Part shown: positions 7,686 to 16,958 of the stretch, piece after piece | Layout of the letters: the number at the start of each line of letters is the position of its first letter | Numbering within the stretch: position 1 is the first letter of the stretch | Origin: Mycobacterium sp. | Lineage (GTDB): Bacteria; Actinomycetota; Actinomycetes; Mycobacteriales; Mycobacteriaceae | NCBI RefSeq assembly: GCF_004298145.1 | Contig: NZ_SCRH01000047.1 | Location: 184,244 to 248,243, forward strand | Length of the DNA: 64,000 bases | Direction of reading: 5' to 3' | The notes under the pieces: generated by a model | Seen by the model: only the letters and a program-made list of their open reading frames with translations | Databases searched by the model: none | What the model was told of the DNA's origin: nothing | Translations under genes and position numbers: made by a program

Positions 7686-8891
7686 ATGGAAACCCCAAAG
7701 ATCATCTCCGTCGACGACCACGTGATCGAACCTCCCACCCTTTGGCAGGCACGCCTTCCGGAGAAGTACCGCGACATCGGGCCCCGTGTGGTCCGCAAGC
7801 AGGGTCGGATGACTTTTGCCGACGGCGCACTGAAATTCGAGGAGTCCTCGGACGCGCCGGTCGTCGACCTGTGGCTGTACGAGGACCTGGTGTGGCCGAT
7901 ACCTCGAGGAATGGCGCAGGTGGGTCATCTCGACGAGATGTCCGCTTCTTCGATCAACTACGACGACATCGCGCCGGGTTGCTGGCAGCAGGGGCCTCGG
8001 CTGACCGACCTGGCCGCCAACCACACCGATGGGTCGCTTTCGTTCCCGAGCTTCCCGCGGTTTTGCGGACAGACCTTCGCGGAACGTAAGGACAAAGAGC
8101 TGGCCTTGCTATGCGTTAAGGCCTACAACGACTGGATGATTGACGAGTGGTGTGCCGGAGCGGGCGCAGGGGTCCTCATCCCGTTGACGCTCATCCCGCT
8201 CTGGGACCCCGAACTGGCGGCGGCGGAAGTTCGCCGCTGCGCCGACAAGGGTTCGTTCGCCGTTGCCTTCTCGGAGAATCCCGTCCCGCTCGGGCTTCCG
8301 AGTATCCATGGGCCGCACTGGGATCCGTTCCTGCGGGCATGCGAAGAAAGCCACACAGTGATCAACATGCACATCGGCTCTTCTTCGCAGATGGCGGTCA
8401 CCGCGCCCGACGCCCCGCTGGAAGCGGGAATGGCGCTCACGGCCGAGAATTCGGTGCACGCCTTCGTCGACTGGCTGACGTCGGGAGTCTTTGCGCGACG
8501 GCCGGGACTGAAAGCCGCGCTGTCCGAAGGCCAGGTCGGCTGGATGCCATTCATGATCGAGCGCCTCGACTCGGTTTGGGAGCGAAGTCACTTCTACGGC
8601 GACCGACTCCGCGACGTCTTACCCGAGCCGCCGAGCAGCTACATCGCCGGGCACCTCTACGGGTGTGTGTTCGACGACGTGGAGGGTCTGTTGCGTCGCG
8701 ACGTGGTCGGCATGAGTCAGATCATGTTTGAAACCGACTATCCGCACAGCGATTCGACGTTCCCGCATTCGAGGGAAACCGCCGAAAAGCTCGTTCAGCG
8801 GGCCGGACTCGATGAGCAGGAGACCTACCAGCTGCTGCGCGGCAACGCCATCGAGTGTTTCGGGCTGGAGAGGCTGGGCTTCACAAAATGA
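7686..8891 (+). CDS. Amidohydrolase-2 family protein, second of four
   Basis: 401 residues from ATG 7686; the frame is open further upstream, but only this ATG lines up with the paralogue N-terminus (ISVDDHVIEPPTLW). It shares NMHIGSSSQ, LSEGQVGWMPF and FETDYPHSDSTFP with its neighbour, so the two arose by duplication and may form a heteromer. The last bases form ATGA with the next gene. Role as for the family: metal-dependent cleavage or decarboxylation of a catabolic intermediate; substrate unknown. Confidence 0.87.
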   Translation: METPKIISVDDHVIEPPTLWQARLPEKYRDIGPRVVRKQGRMTFADGALKFEESSDAPVVDLWLYEDLVWPIPRGMAQVGHLDEMSASSINYDDIAPGCWQQGPRLTDLAANHTDGSLSFPSFPRFCGQTFAERKDKELALLCVKAYNDWMIDEWCAGAGAGVLIPLTLIPLWDPELAAAEVRRCADKGSFAVAFSENPVPLGLPSIHGPHWDPFLRACEESHTVINMHIGSSSQMAVTAPDAPLEAGMALTAENSVHAFVDWLTSGVFARRPGLKAALSEGQVGWMPFMIERLDSVWERSHFYGDRLRDVLPEPPSSYIAGHLYGCVFDDVEGLLRRDVVGMSQIMFETDYPHSDSTFPHSRETAEKLVQRAGLDEQETYQLLRGNAIECFGLERLGFTK

Positions 8892-11296
8892 GCGCGGAGG
8901 CACCAGACCGCCACGACGAGGAACGACTCACCAAGCGCGCCCGAGCCCCGCACAAGATCGGCGTCTGCATGGAGTTTGCCGGCGGCACGCAGGTCTTGCA
9001 GGACTTCCTCGACGGCATCCGGCTCGCACTCGATGAGGCCATCGAGCGCGGGGACATCGACCGCGACGTCGACCTGGTGGTGCGGCAGGTGCAAGGGCCG
9101 ATGCGCGGCACCAGCGCACCGGTGATCAAAGCGTGGCGGGAACTCGTGCACGACGAGGACTGCCTCGCCGTGCTCGGCCCGGTGGTCACCGAGGCGAACC
9201 TTGCGCTATGTGACGAGGTCAATGAGACTGGCGTGCCAACGATCTCGTTCTGCGCCACGGCAGACTGGGCCGGTCCCTACTGCTATGCCTTGCAGAACGG
9301 CGGTTACACCGACGAGGCGCATGTGCTTGCGGGTTGGCTGGCGCATGGGGGTTGCCGGTCGGTCGCGGTATTTCGCGAGGCGGGTCTCATCGGTGAGGAA
9401 TTCGGCTCCGCTTTCAAAGCGGCGGCACGGCGGCGCGGCCTGCGGATTACGGTCGACCATGAGGTCGGGCTGTTCAATACTTATGCGCCCGTGGAGCCGG
9501 CGCTGGCGATCGCGCACGCGGCCGGCACGGATGCCGTGCTGGTGCTCTCCGCATACGGTGCGCTCGCACCCGTGCAGCGTGAACTGGCGCGCGTCACGGC
9601 GGAATGGGACTGGCGCCCGCGGCTGGCACAGAACATGACCTGGGTGGGACTCACCGCGTTCGGCGCCACCGGCGACTTCGACGCCGACGCCATTCGGCAG
9701 GCATACGAGGGCTGGATCGGCCTCGACCAAATTCACGAGAACAATGAGCATTTCCAGGCCGTCCTGGACCGCTTCGAGGCCCGGTACGGCCGCCGACCCT
9801 TTCACGCATACACCGCCCTCGGGTTCGACCACGGGGCGGTCGTCGCCGATGTGCTTGCCGGCCTGCGGCCGCCATCGCCGGCCGGATTCAAGGCCGGGTT
9901 GGAGCGGATCAGGGTCAAACCTGCTTGCATCGGGGCGCCCGGCACGGTCATCAGCTTCGGGCCCCACGACAATCGCGGATACAAGGGTGAGTACATCGTG
10001 CTGCGCACGGTCCGCGATGGCGTCGAACAGCCGATGGGCCTGAGTTGGACTGACCTGGTCGCGACCGAACCGGAGATGGTGGGGACCGAGGATGGCGAGT
10101 CCGCCAGCAGCGGCATGTCCGGCGCGGGCTCCGCGTACGAGCTTGCCGGCGCTCGCGACCCGTATCGCATTGGTGTGCTGCAGGACTGGGCGTTATGGGC
10201 ACCGGTGGGGGACTGGTATGCCGGTCTGACGCTGGCCTTCGAGGAAGCCTTCGAAACGGGGCTCGTCGACCGGCCGATCGAATTGGTGGTTCGCGAGGTC
10301 GAAGGTCCACCGGACGGTCAATTCGCGTCGGTCCGCAGGGCGTGGCGTGAACTGGTCGAGGACGAGATGGTGCTGGCCACCGTCGGACCGTTTATCACCG
10401 AGACCGCACGCGCGCTGCGTGACGACATCGAGCAGGCCAAGGTACCGTGCATGTCATATTGCGCCACAACTGGTTTCGATGGCGACTACACCTTCCAGTT
10501 GCCCAACGGCACCTTCGCCGACGAGACCTTCTTGGTCGCACGGCATCTGATCGAGCGCGGTGTCCGGCGCGTCGGGGTGGTCCGCGAGGACAATCCCATC
10601 GGGGACGAGTACTACTTCTACTTCCGCCAGCACGCCCAACGCCTCGGTCTCGACATCGCCAGTGACCAACTGGTGTCGCCGCGCGTCGACGACGAGGGCA
10701 TGCGGGCGGCCCTGGCCAAGATCCGGTCCTCCGGTGCGGACGGTTTGGCGCACCTGGGTTACGGATTGACGTTCTACGCAATCCTGCACGGGCTCAACGA
10801 GATTGTGGGTGACTGGGATGTGCCGCGCTGCACAATCACGACCTGGGTCACCTGCAGCGGCCTGGACCAGGAACGTGGTAGTCCGGTACTGCTGAATCTG
10901 CCGGCTCCGACGGACTTGTTGGAGGGGTGGGTCGGTGTGGACCTCCCGCACGAGGGCAACCGCGTGTGGGCGGGCTTCCTCAATCGGTATACCAAACGGT
11001 TCGGGGGACCGCCGCCGGTGTGCTGTTACCCGGCCCACATGTATGACATCGGACGTGTCCTCGCAGAAGGGTTGGCGTTTGCCCGGCCGGTCAGCCCCGA
11101 CGGACTGCGTCGCGGACTCGAGCGGGTACGCATGCTTCCCGCCACGATGGGAGCGCCGGGCACCGTCATTGGTTTCGGGCCGTGGGATCACCGCGGCTAC
11201 AAAGGCTCGGATTACCTGGTGCTCCGCACGGTGCGCAACGGTAACGAGGGCCTCGTTGACAACCTGCTCGGTACCAAAGGGTCGTCAGAACAATGA
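8888..11296 (+). CDS. Tandem-duplicated type-1 periplasmic-binding-fold protein without signal peptide
   Basis: 802 residues from the ATG that overlaps the upstream stop by 4 nt. Two Leu/amide-binding (AmiC/LivK-like) domains lie in line, about residues 20-400 and 420-790. They are clearly internal copies: KIGVCMEFA vs RIGVLQDWA; AWRELVHDE vs AWRELVEDE; GAPGTVISFGPHDNRGYKG vs GAPGTVIGFGPWDHRGYKG. There is no signal peptide, lipobox or transmembrane segment, and no ABC permease or ATPase gene nearby. It therefore is probably a cytosolic ligand-binding protein rather than a transporter part. It ends in an ATGA overlap with the aldehyde dehydrogenase. Confidence 0.85.
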   Translation: MSAEAPDRHDEERLTKRARAPHKIGVCMEFAGGTQVLQDFLDGIRLALDEAIERGDIDRDVDLVVRQVQGPMRGTSAPVIKAWRELVHDEDCLAVLGPVVTEANLALCDEVNETGVPTISFCATADWAGPYCYALQNGGYTDEAHVLAGWLAHGGCRSVAVFREAGLIGEEFGSAFKAAARRRGLRITVDHEVGLFNTYAPVEPALAIAHAAGTDAVLVLSAYGALAPVQRELARVTAEWDWRPRLAQNMTWVGLTAFGATGDFDADAIRQAYEGWIGLDQIHENNEHFQAVLDRFEARYGRRPFHAYTALGFDHGAVVADVLAGLRPPSPAGFKAGLERIRVKPACIGAPGTVISFGPHDNRGYKGEYIVLRTVRDGVEQPMGLSWTDLVATEPEMVGTEDGESASSGMSGAGSAYELAGARDPYRIGVLQDWALWAPVGDWYAGLTLAFEEAFETGLVDRPIELVVREVEGPPDGQFASVRRAWRELVEDEMVLATVGPFITETARALRDDIEQAKVPCMSYCATTGFDGDYTFQLPNGTFADETFLVARHLIERGVRRVGVVREDNPIGDEYYFYFRQHAQRLGLDIASDQLVSPRVDDEGMRAALAKIRSSGADGLAHLGYGLTFYAILHGLNEIVGDWDVPRCTITTWVTCSGLDQERGSPVLLNLPAPTDLLEGWVGVDLPHEGNRVWAGFLNRYTKRFGGPPPVCCYPAHMYDIGRVLAEGLAFARPVSPDGLRRGLERVRMLPATMGAPGTVIGFGPWDHRGYKGSDYLVLRTVRNGNEGLVDNLLGTKGSSEQ

Positions 11297-12738
11297 AACT
11301 CGAACGCCGCGACGTAGACGGCTTCTTCATTGACGGTGCGATGCGTCCCGCTGCCTCCTCCGAGCGGGTGGCCGTCATTCACCCGGCCGACGAAGAAATC
11401 GTGGGGTCGGTCCCCAAGTCGACTCCCGAGGATATGGCCGCGGCGACAGCCGCCGCCAGACGCGCGTTCGATGAGGGCCCGTGGCCCCACACATCCCCGG
11501 CCGAGCGCGCCGACATGCTAATCGCCATCGCCGATGGGCTCGAGAAACGCCTCGACGACCTTGCCTGGTTGAGCACCGCCCAGAACGGCATGCCCATCAC
11601 CCTCGCCCGGCAGAGCCAGGGACTGGAGCTGCTGCGCTTCTACGCCGAGATCGCCAAAGACGTGCCCTGGGAGGAGCGTCGACAAGGGCTGTCCGGTGCC
11701 GGACTAGTCCGGCGGACACCCGTGGGCGTGGCGGGGCTGATCGTTCCGTGGAACGCACCGTCGCTGTTGATGAACAAATTGCCGGCCGCGTTGATCGCCG
11801 GCTGCACCACGGTGGTCAAACCGTCGCCGGAAACTCCGCTGGATACCTATGTGTTGGCCGAAGTGCTCCAGGAAGTCGGGCTGCCGCCGGGCGTGGTGAA
11901 CATCGTCGCCGGTGACGCCGCGGTGGGCCAGTATCTGGTCGACGATCGCGCGGTGGACAAGATCAGCTTTACCGGCAGCACCGAAGCCGGCCGAAAGATC
12001 ATGGCCAGGCTGGCCGGCCGGATCGGCAGGGTCAGTCTGGAACTCGGCGGCAAGTCGGCCTCAATCCTGCTTGACGACGCGCCATTGGAGACTGCCCTGC
12101 CGGTCACCATGGCCGGGTCCTGCCTGAACAACGGCCAGGCGTGCATTGCGCTCTCCCGGGTGATCGCGCCACGATCTCGCTACCAAGAAGTCGTCGACAC
12201 CCTGGCAGCCATGGTCGGCAGCCTTCCCGTGGGTGACCCGTTCGACGAGTCGATGTTCGTCGGTCCCGTGGTGAACGCCAAACAACGCGACCGTGCGCTG
12301 CGCTATATCGACATCGGAAAGTCGGAGGGGGCGCGGGTTGTCGTGGGTGGGGGGACCGTGCCCGGCCGCGACAAGGGATTCTGGTTGCAGCCAACGGTGC
12401 TCGCCGATGTAGGCAACGACATGCGCGTCGCGCGGGAAGAGATCTTCGCGGCGGTCATCTCGGTGATTCCCTACGACGGTGGCGATGAAGCTGCGGTGGC
12501 CATGGCCAACGACAGCCAGTACGGGCTGTCCGGCGCGGTATGGAGCGCAGATCCTCAGCGCGCGCTCGAAGTCGCCCGAAAAATACGGACCGGCACCATC
12601 ACGGTCAACGGCTTCACCTATGACATCGGCCTGCCGTTCGGCGGATTCAAGCAATCCGGCATTGGGCGCGAATGGGGTCTTGAAGGGCTCGAAGGCTATA
12701 TCGAATACCAGACCATCAATCTGCCAGAAGGCCTTTGA
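11293..12738 (+). CDS. NAD(P)-dependent aldehyde dehydrogenase
   Basis: 481 residues, normal ALDH length. Cofactor segment IVPWNAPSLLMNKLPAAL near residue 151, FTGSTEAGRKIM near residue 222, catalytic Glu in LELGGKSAS near residue 250, and nucleophile Cys284 in NNGQACIAL. Oxidises an aldehyde to the acid in the cytosol. In this operon it would follow the Zn alcohol dehydrogenase two genes downstream, so an alcohol to aldehyde to acid sequence is likely. Start overlaps the binding-protein stop by 4 nt. Confidence 0.92.
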   Translation: MKLERRDVDGFFIDGAMRPAASSERVAVIHPADEEIVGSVPKSTPEDMAAATAAARRAFDEGPWPHTSPAERADMLIAIADGLEKRLDDLAWLSTAQNGMPITLARQSQGLELLRFYAEIAKDVPWEERRQGLSGAGLVRRTPVGVAGLIVPWNAPSLLMNKLPAALIAGCTTVVKPSPETPLDTYVLAEVLQEVGLPPGVVNIVAGDAAVGQYLVDDRAVDKISFTGSTEAGRKIMARLAGRIGRVSLELGGKSASILLDDAPLETALPVTMAGSCLNNGQACIALSRVIAPRSRYQEVVDTLAAMVGSLPVGDPFDESMFVGPVVNAKQRDRALRYIDIGKSEGARVVVGGGTVPGRDKGFWLQPTVLADVGNDMRVAREEIFAAVISVIPYDGGDEAAVAMANDSQYGLSGAVWSADPQRALEVARKIRTGTITVNGFTYDIGLPFGGFKQSGIGREWGLEGLEGYIEYQTINLPEGL

Positions 12739-12771
12739 GAACAACGCATTTCCAGCGAAGGGAGCTGAACC

Positions 12772-14007
12772 ATGACCGCCGTACCCACTGACTTCGCGGC
12801 GCTCGGAGGGCCATCCGATATCGAGGAACGGGTACGAACGTTCAGCACCTTCGCCCCTTGGGCACAGACGGATCCGGCGGGTGCCTTCGCCGAGGTGCGC
12901 GACCACGCGCGGATCGCGCACTCGGATGAGTTCGGTGGCTTCTGGATACCGACTCGTTATGAAGACATCGAATGGGTGGCCCGTCATCCGGAAATCTTCG
13001 CTAACGCCGAGGCGCTCATCCCGTATCAAAAGACCCTTCCCACCAAGGGAATTCCCCTCGAGCTCGACGGTGAAGAACACACCGCCTGGCGTCACACTCT
13101 CGCTGATTGCTTCAACCCCTCGGTGGTGAACCACTTCACCCCGCAAATCGAGCAACTCACCCAGGATCTGGTCGAAAAGGCCGCACAGGAGGAACGATTC
13201 GATTTTGCACCGAAATTCGCGGTACAGCTTCCCGCTGGCGTTTTCCTGGTGAACTTCGGTGTCGACCCGGCATCGCTGCCACAACTTCTTGAGTTCAAGA
13301 ACTGGTATGTGCGTGAGGGTCTCACCGCTGACTCACCCGACCAGCTGGCCAAGGCGACCACGCCCTTGCTCGACTTTTTTCAGGGCGAGGTGGACAAGCG
13401 ACGGTCCGAGGGGTTCGAAGGTCGTCGCGATGTCATCAGTCGACTGCTGGCCGGCAATTACCAGGGCAGGCCGCTCACCGACGACGAGATCATCAATGCC
13501 TCCTTCGTCACGATGATGGCCAGCCTCGACACCACCACGTCGGCGCTCAATCTGAGTTGGTTGACGCTGGCTCAGCGGCCAGATCTACGGGCGCGTGTCA
13601 CCGATGAGCCCGAGCGGATCCCGCTCCTTGCTGAAGAACTGATTCGGTACCAACCGGTGCTGACGACAGCGCGGATAGTCACCCAAGAGGTCGAACTGGC
13701 GGGGGCCACACTGCGCCCGGGCGACAAGGTGCTGATGTCGTGGGGGATGGCTGGACGGGATCCGGAAGCCTACGAGCGGGTCGACGACTGCTGGTTCGAT
13801 CGTCCGCCGCACCGCACGCTGGCATTCGGTGTCGGACCCCACCGCTGCCTTGGCATGCATGTTGCCCGGCGCATCATCGCCGTGGCCTTGCGCGAATGGC
13901 ATTCCCGCATCCCGAATTACCGCCTGGATCCGGACAGCCCGCCGATCAGCTACTACAGCCCGGTAAGGGGAGTGATGTCTCTGCCCCTGCTCATCGGAAA
14001 GGAATGA
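12772..14007 (+). CDS. Cytochrome P450
   Basis: 411 residues, soluble bacterial P450. The haem ligand is Cys359 in FGVGPHRCLG. The I-helix signature is MASLDTTTS near residue 244 (a variant of A/GGxDTT), and the K-helix ExxR is in EELIR near residue 288. Hydroxylates or epoxidises a hydrophobic substrate with electrons from ferredoxin; no ferredoxin gene lies next to it, though one is at 42130. It sits between aldehyde and alcohol dehydrogenases, which suggests it creates the oxygen function they process. AAGGGAG ahead of ATG is a good ribosome site. CYP family not assigned. Confidence 0.93.
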   Translation: MTAVPTDFAALGGPSDIEERVRTFSTFAPWAQTDPAGAFAEVRDHARIAHSDEFGGFWIPTRYEDIEWVARHPEIFANAEALIPYQKTLPTKGIPLELDGEEHTAWRHTLADCFNPSVVNHFTPQIEQLTQDLVEKAAQEERFDFAPKFAVQLPAGVFLVNFGVDPASLPQLLEFKNWYVREGLTADSPDQLAKATTPLLDFFQGEVDKRRSEGFEGRRDVISRLLAGNYQGRPLTDDEIINASFVTMMASLDTTTSALNLSWLTLAQRPDLRARVTDEPERIPLLAEELIRYQPVLTTARIVTQEVELAGATLRPGDKVLMSWGMAGRDPEAYERVDDCWFDRPPHRTLAFGVGPHRCLGMHVARRIIAVALREWHSRIPNYRLDPDSPPISYYSPVRGVMSLPLLIGKE

Positions 14008-14014
14008 AGCATTA

Positions 14015-15109
14015 ATGCAAATCACCGCCGCGGTTCTTCGCAAAGCCGGTGGACCGATGTCGGTCGAAGCCCTCGATCTCGATGACCCGAGGCCTACCGA
14101 GATAATCGTCGAGATCGCCGGAACCGGTATCTGCCACACCGACTTGTCGTTCCGTGACGGTGCGTGGCCGTACCCGTTGCCGGCCGTTCTCGGCCACGAA
14201 GGTGCGGGCACCGTTGTGGCCATCGGATCGGCGGTGCGCAGCGTCAAAGTGGGTGACCCCGTCGTGCTGTCGTTCGGATTCTGCGGCGGCTGTCCGTCCT
14301 GTTTATCGGGCCGTCCGGCGAACTGCCCGGAGGCGGCGTTGATCAACATGCGCGGCACCAGAGCGGACGGAACAGTCACGTTGTCGCAGAACGGCATTGC
14401 GGTGCACGGCTTGTTCAACACGCAATCGTCTTTCGCCACTCACGTGCTCACCGAAGAGCGGTTCGCGACCAGGCTTCCCGACAGCGTGGCGCTCGAACTC
14501 GCCGGCACCCTCGGCTGCGGTGTTCCTACTGGGGCCGGATCAGTGCTGAACGTGCTGAAACCACAGCCGAATTCGACCGTTGCGGTCTTCGGGCTGGGTG
14601 CGGTAGGGCTGTCGGCGGTGGCGGCGGCCGGGCTCAGCGGGTGCTCGCGCGTTGTTGGTGTCGATCTCAATCCCGCCCGACTCAGTCTCGCGCGCGAATT
14701 CGGCGCGACGGACGTGATAGATGCCGGCGCGGGAAACGTGGTCGGCGCCATCCAAGACCTCATTCCCGGCGGGGTCGATGGCGCGATCGAGGCCAGCGGC
14801 GTCAAGCCGGTCCTGAGCGATGCCTTCATGTCCACCACACTCACCGGGACGACCGTTCTGGTGGGGGCGGCCCCGATCGGAACGACCTATGAAATCGATT
14901 CCGTGTCTTTGCTTGCCGGCCGCACGTTACGCGGTTGCACCATGGGCCTGGCCAATCCCCGCGTGTTCATTCCGCAACTGGTCCGGATGTGGGAGCGGGG
15001 GTTGCTCCCCATCGGACGGATGAGCAAGACGTTCAAGCTGAACGACGTCGAGACGGCGCTGGCCGCTGCCGCGGACGGATCGGTGGTCAAACCCGTCCTG
15101 ATCCCATGA
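14015..15109 (+). CDS. Zn-dependent alcohol dehydrogenase (aryl/terpenyl-alcohol type MDR)
   Basis: 364 residues. Catalytic Zn ligands are in GICHTDLSF near residue 35 and GHEGAG near residue 60. The structural Zn cluster CGGCPSCLSGRPANC is near residue 90. The Rossmann segment GLGAVGLSAVAAAG near residue 193 is followed by VGVDLNPARL, where Asp after strand two favours NAD. Overall it resembles benzyl/geraniol alcohol dehydrogenases (XylB/GeoA type). It oxidises a primary alcohol to the aldehyde used by the ALDH upstream. The exact alcohol is inferred only from context. Confidence 0.88.
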   Translation: MQITAAVLRKAGGPMSVEALDLDDPRPTEIIVEIAGTGICHTDLSFRDGAWPYPLPAVLGHEGAGTVVAIGSAVRSVKVGDPVVLSFGFCGGCPSCLSGRPANCPEAALINMRGTRADGTVTLSQNGIAVHGLFNTQSSFATHVLTEERFATRLPDSVALELAGTLGCGVPTGAGSVLNVLKPQPNSTVAVFGLGAVGLSAVAAAGLSGCSRVVGVDLNPARLSLAREFGATDVIDAGAGNVVGAIQDLIPGGVDGAIEASGVKPVLSDAFMSTTLTGTTVLVGAAPIGTTYEIDSVSLLAGRTLRGCTMGLANPRVFIPQLVRMWERGLLPIGRMSKTFKLNDVETALAAAADGSVVKPVLIP

Positions 15110-15137
15110 CACGCGCCAAGGAATCGAAAGTAAAGAG

Positions 15138-15557
15138 ATGAACGCACTTCAGACCGTGGAAGCTTTTCTCGACGCCTATTGGTCGCAGGACCACAACAAC
15201 ACGTTATCTCTCGTGACTGAGGACTTTTCGTGGCAGAACGTCGCATCGCCCGCAGTGTCGATTACCTCGCGGTCCACGATGCGCGAGGTGCTGGTGAACC
15301 AGAACATGGGGTTTCCCGAGCCGATTGAAGCGGGGCATCACGAGACCCTGAACGCGGTCGCGGATAAGGGCCTGGTCTTGCATGAGCGGGTGGACCATTG
15401 GGTCTTACGCGAAACGGCAATGAGTTGTCCATGTTGCGCCGTCTTCCAGGTCACAGACGAAAGAGTCGCGCTGTGGCGTGACTATTACGACATCGGCCAT
15501 GTGATGCGCCAGTTTGAGTCTGCGGGCATCAAAGTCGATACATCACAGTGGTTCTGA
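15138..15557 (+). CDS. Limonene-1,2-epoxide hydrolase-like (NTF2/SnoaL fold) protein
   Basis: 139 residues, the size of Rhodococcus limonene epoxide hydrolase (LEH). The LEH catalytic Arg-x-Asp and second Asp appear kept: HERVDHW near residue 77 and LWRDYYD near residue 113. The water-positioning Tyr-x-Asn segment appears as SWQN near residue 33, so Asn is kept but Tyr is replaced by Trp. The family opens epoxides by direct water attack. It lies after P450 and alcohol dehydrogenase and before an LLM enzyme, which suits epoxide handling. The alignment is by eye, and a SnoaL-like cyclase or isomerase is the alternative. Confidence 0.7.
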   Translation: MNALQTVEAFLDAYWSQDHNNTLSLVTEDFSWQNVASPAVSITSRSTMREVLVNQNMGFPEPIEAGHHETLNAVADKGLVLHERVDHWVLRETAMSCPCCAVFQVTDERVALWRDYYDIGHVMRQFESAGIKVDTSQWF

Positions 15558-15612
15558 AGAGTCTGCTGTCTTACGAATCGTGTACAGCGAGGATGAACGG
15601 AGAAGAGGCAAA

Positions 15613-16809
15613 GTGACAAAAATCGGTGTTTACGGGCAATTCACTCCGCCATTGGCTGCGGCGGTTGATTACTCGAAGTCTTGTGAAGACATGGGATTCG
15701 ATGCGATCGCCTACACCGACCAAATCTCAGGCAACTGCCCGAACTCGGTGTGGGACGAGTTTCCGGTGGCCAAGGCGTGGGGCCGGCAAAATAATTTCCT
15801 CGATGCAAGCGTCGTCATGGCTCTCAGCGCCGCGGCTACCCGGCGGATTGAGCTGTACCTGGGCGCTATCGATGTGGTGCGTCACGCGCCGTCGAAGCTG
15901 GCGCAGCATTTCTTGACGCTGGACCATGCATCCAAGGGGCGCGCATTCTTCGCGCTCGGGGCATCCGAAGCGAAGAACGTACTTATGTACGGCCACAAGC
16001 GATTCGGATCGGCGAAGAAACTCGAAGATAGCTTGGCGATCATCCGCCTGTTGTTTGACAGCAACGGTGAGCCGGTGTGGTACGAGGGTGAACAGTATTC
16101 GATGAAGGGCGGCCTGCTGGAGCTTGAGCCGTACGGCTCAGCACCGCCCAAGGTATTGGCGGCAACCGGCGGGTCTCCGGAGACGTTGGATATCGTGGGT
16201 CGCTACGGTGATGGGTTGTTGACGAACCTGCCGGGGATGTCACACGGGGGACCGGAGCAGTTGAGCAATGACATAGCCATTGTCCGTCAAGCCGCTGAAC
16301 GCGCCGGGCGCGATCCGGATCAGCTGCGTTTTGCTGCATCCGTTCTCACGCTGATGGGCGACGAAGCCGTGGTAGACCGGTTGGCGGCCACGGACATACT
16401 GCGTTGGAACACCATCGTTTACGGCGGGGTCCGCGGGGAGGACTGGTGTCGGTACGGATTTGAGCATCCGCTCGGCAACGACTGGGGATACGCTAAAAAC
16501 CTCGTCCCAGAACGGATGACAGCTGACACATTCCACGAGGCCGCCCGGGCTGTTCCGTCGGAGGCGGTCAAACGTGTCGGCCACTTCACGGGTACCCCGG
16601 CAGACGTCGCACGGCAGATCGAACCGTACCTGGAAGCCGGGTTGGACTACGCCTTCCTCGTCGAGCACGCGCCGCTGGCGGACCCGACGCTGGTCACCGA
16701 ATCGGCCGCGAACCTGGCAGAGTTGACCTCCTTGCTGCGGCAGGGGCGCGGACTGTCCCTGGCTGGTTCGCGTACCGGTGGATATCTGGGGATCGGCGAC
16801 ACCGAATGA
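15613..16809 (+). CDS. LLM-class (F420-type) oxidoreductase
   Basis: 398 residues from GTG 15613 (purine-rich GAGAAGAGGC just upstream; the frame extends further, but IGVYGQFTPP is the usual N-terminus). TIM-barrel luciferase-like protein with AFFALGASEAKNVLMYG near residue 113 and a C-terminal HFTGTPADVARQIEPYLEAG. It resembles F420-dependent phthiodiolone-ketoreductase-like enzymes of mycobacteria, with a conserved EHPLGNDWGYAKNLVP segment. It may reduce a ketone or insert oxygen; which one is not readable. It is the last gene of the operon, and a paralogue lies at 49658. Confidence 0.85.
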   Translation: MTKIGVYGQFTPPLAAAVDYSKSCEDMGFDAIAYTDQISGNCPNSVWDEFPVAKAWGRQNNFLDASVVMALSAAATRRIELYLGAIDVVRHAPSKLAQHFLTLDHASKGRAFFALGASEAKNVLMYGHKRFGSAKKLEDSLAIIRLLFDSNGEPVWYEGEQYSMKGGLLELEPYGSAPPKVLAATGGSPETLDIVGRYGDGLLTNLPGMSHGGPEQLSNDIAIVRQAAERAGRDPDQLRFAASVLTLMGDEAVVDRLAATDILRWNTIVYGGVRGEDWCRYGFEHPLGNDWGYAKNLVPERMTADTFHEAARAVPSEAVKRVGHFTGTPADVARQIEPYLEAGLDYAFLVEHAPLADPTLVTESAANLAELTSLLRQGRGLSLAGSRTGGYLGIGDTE

Positions 16810-16919
16810 GGTACCGCGGTTTGCCAGCCGCTGTGCCCCGGCTCTTACGGTAGCCTAGGGCGGTCAGCGTGAGCTGCGTGTCGCTCGGAGGTAGGCAGAA
16901 CGAACCGCCCCGCCCGGAG

Positions 16920-16935
16920 CAGCCTCGCGAGGCTG
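16920..16935. terminator. Perfect 16-bp palindrome between convergent operons
   Basis: CAGCCTCGCGAGGCTG is fully self-complementary and lies in the 149-nt gap between the LLM gene (plus) and the thiolase gene (minus), 23 nt after the thiolase stop. It could fold into a short hairpin and end one or both transcripts. No U-tract follows, as is common in mycobacteria, so terminator function is tentative. Confidence 0.35.
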
Positions 16936-16958
16936 ATGTGACCAGGTGCCGAAGCTTC

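Noticed and set aside
8888..11296. ABC transporter substrate-binding lipoprotein
   Set aside because: No signal peptide or lipobox, and no permease or ATPase genes nearby, so the transport reading was not adopted.
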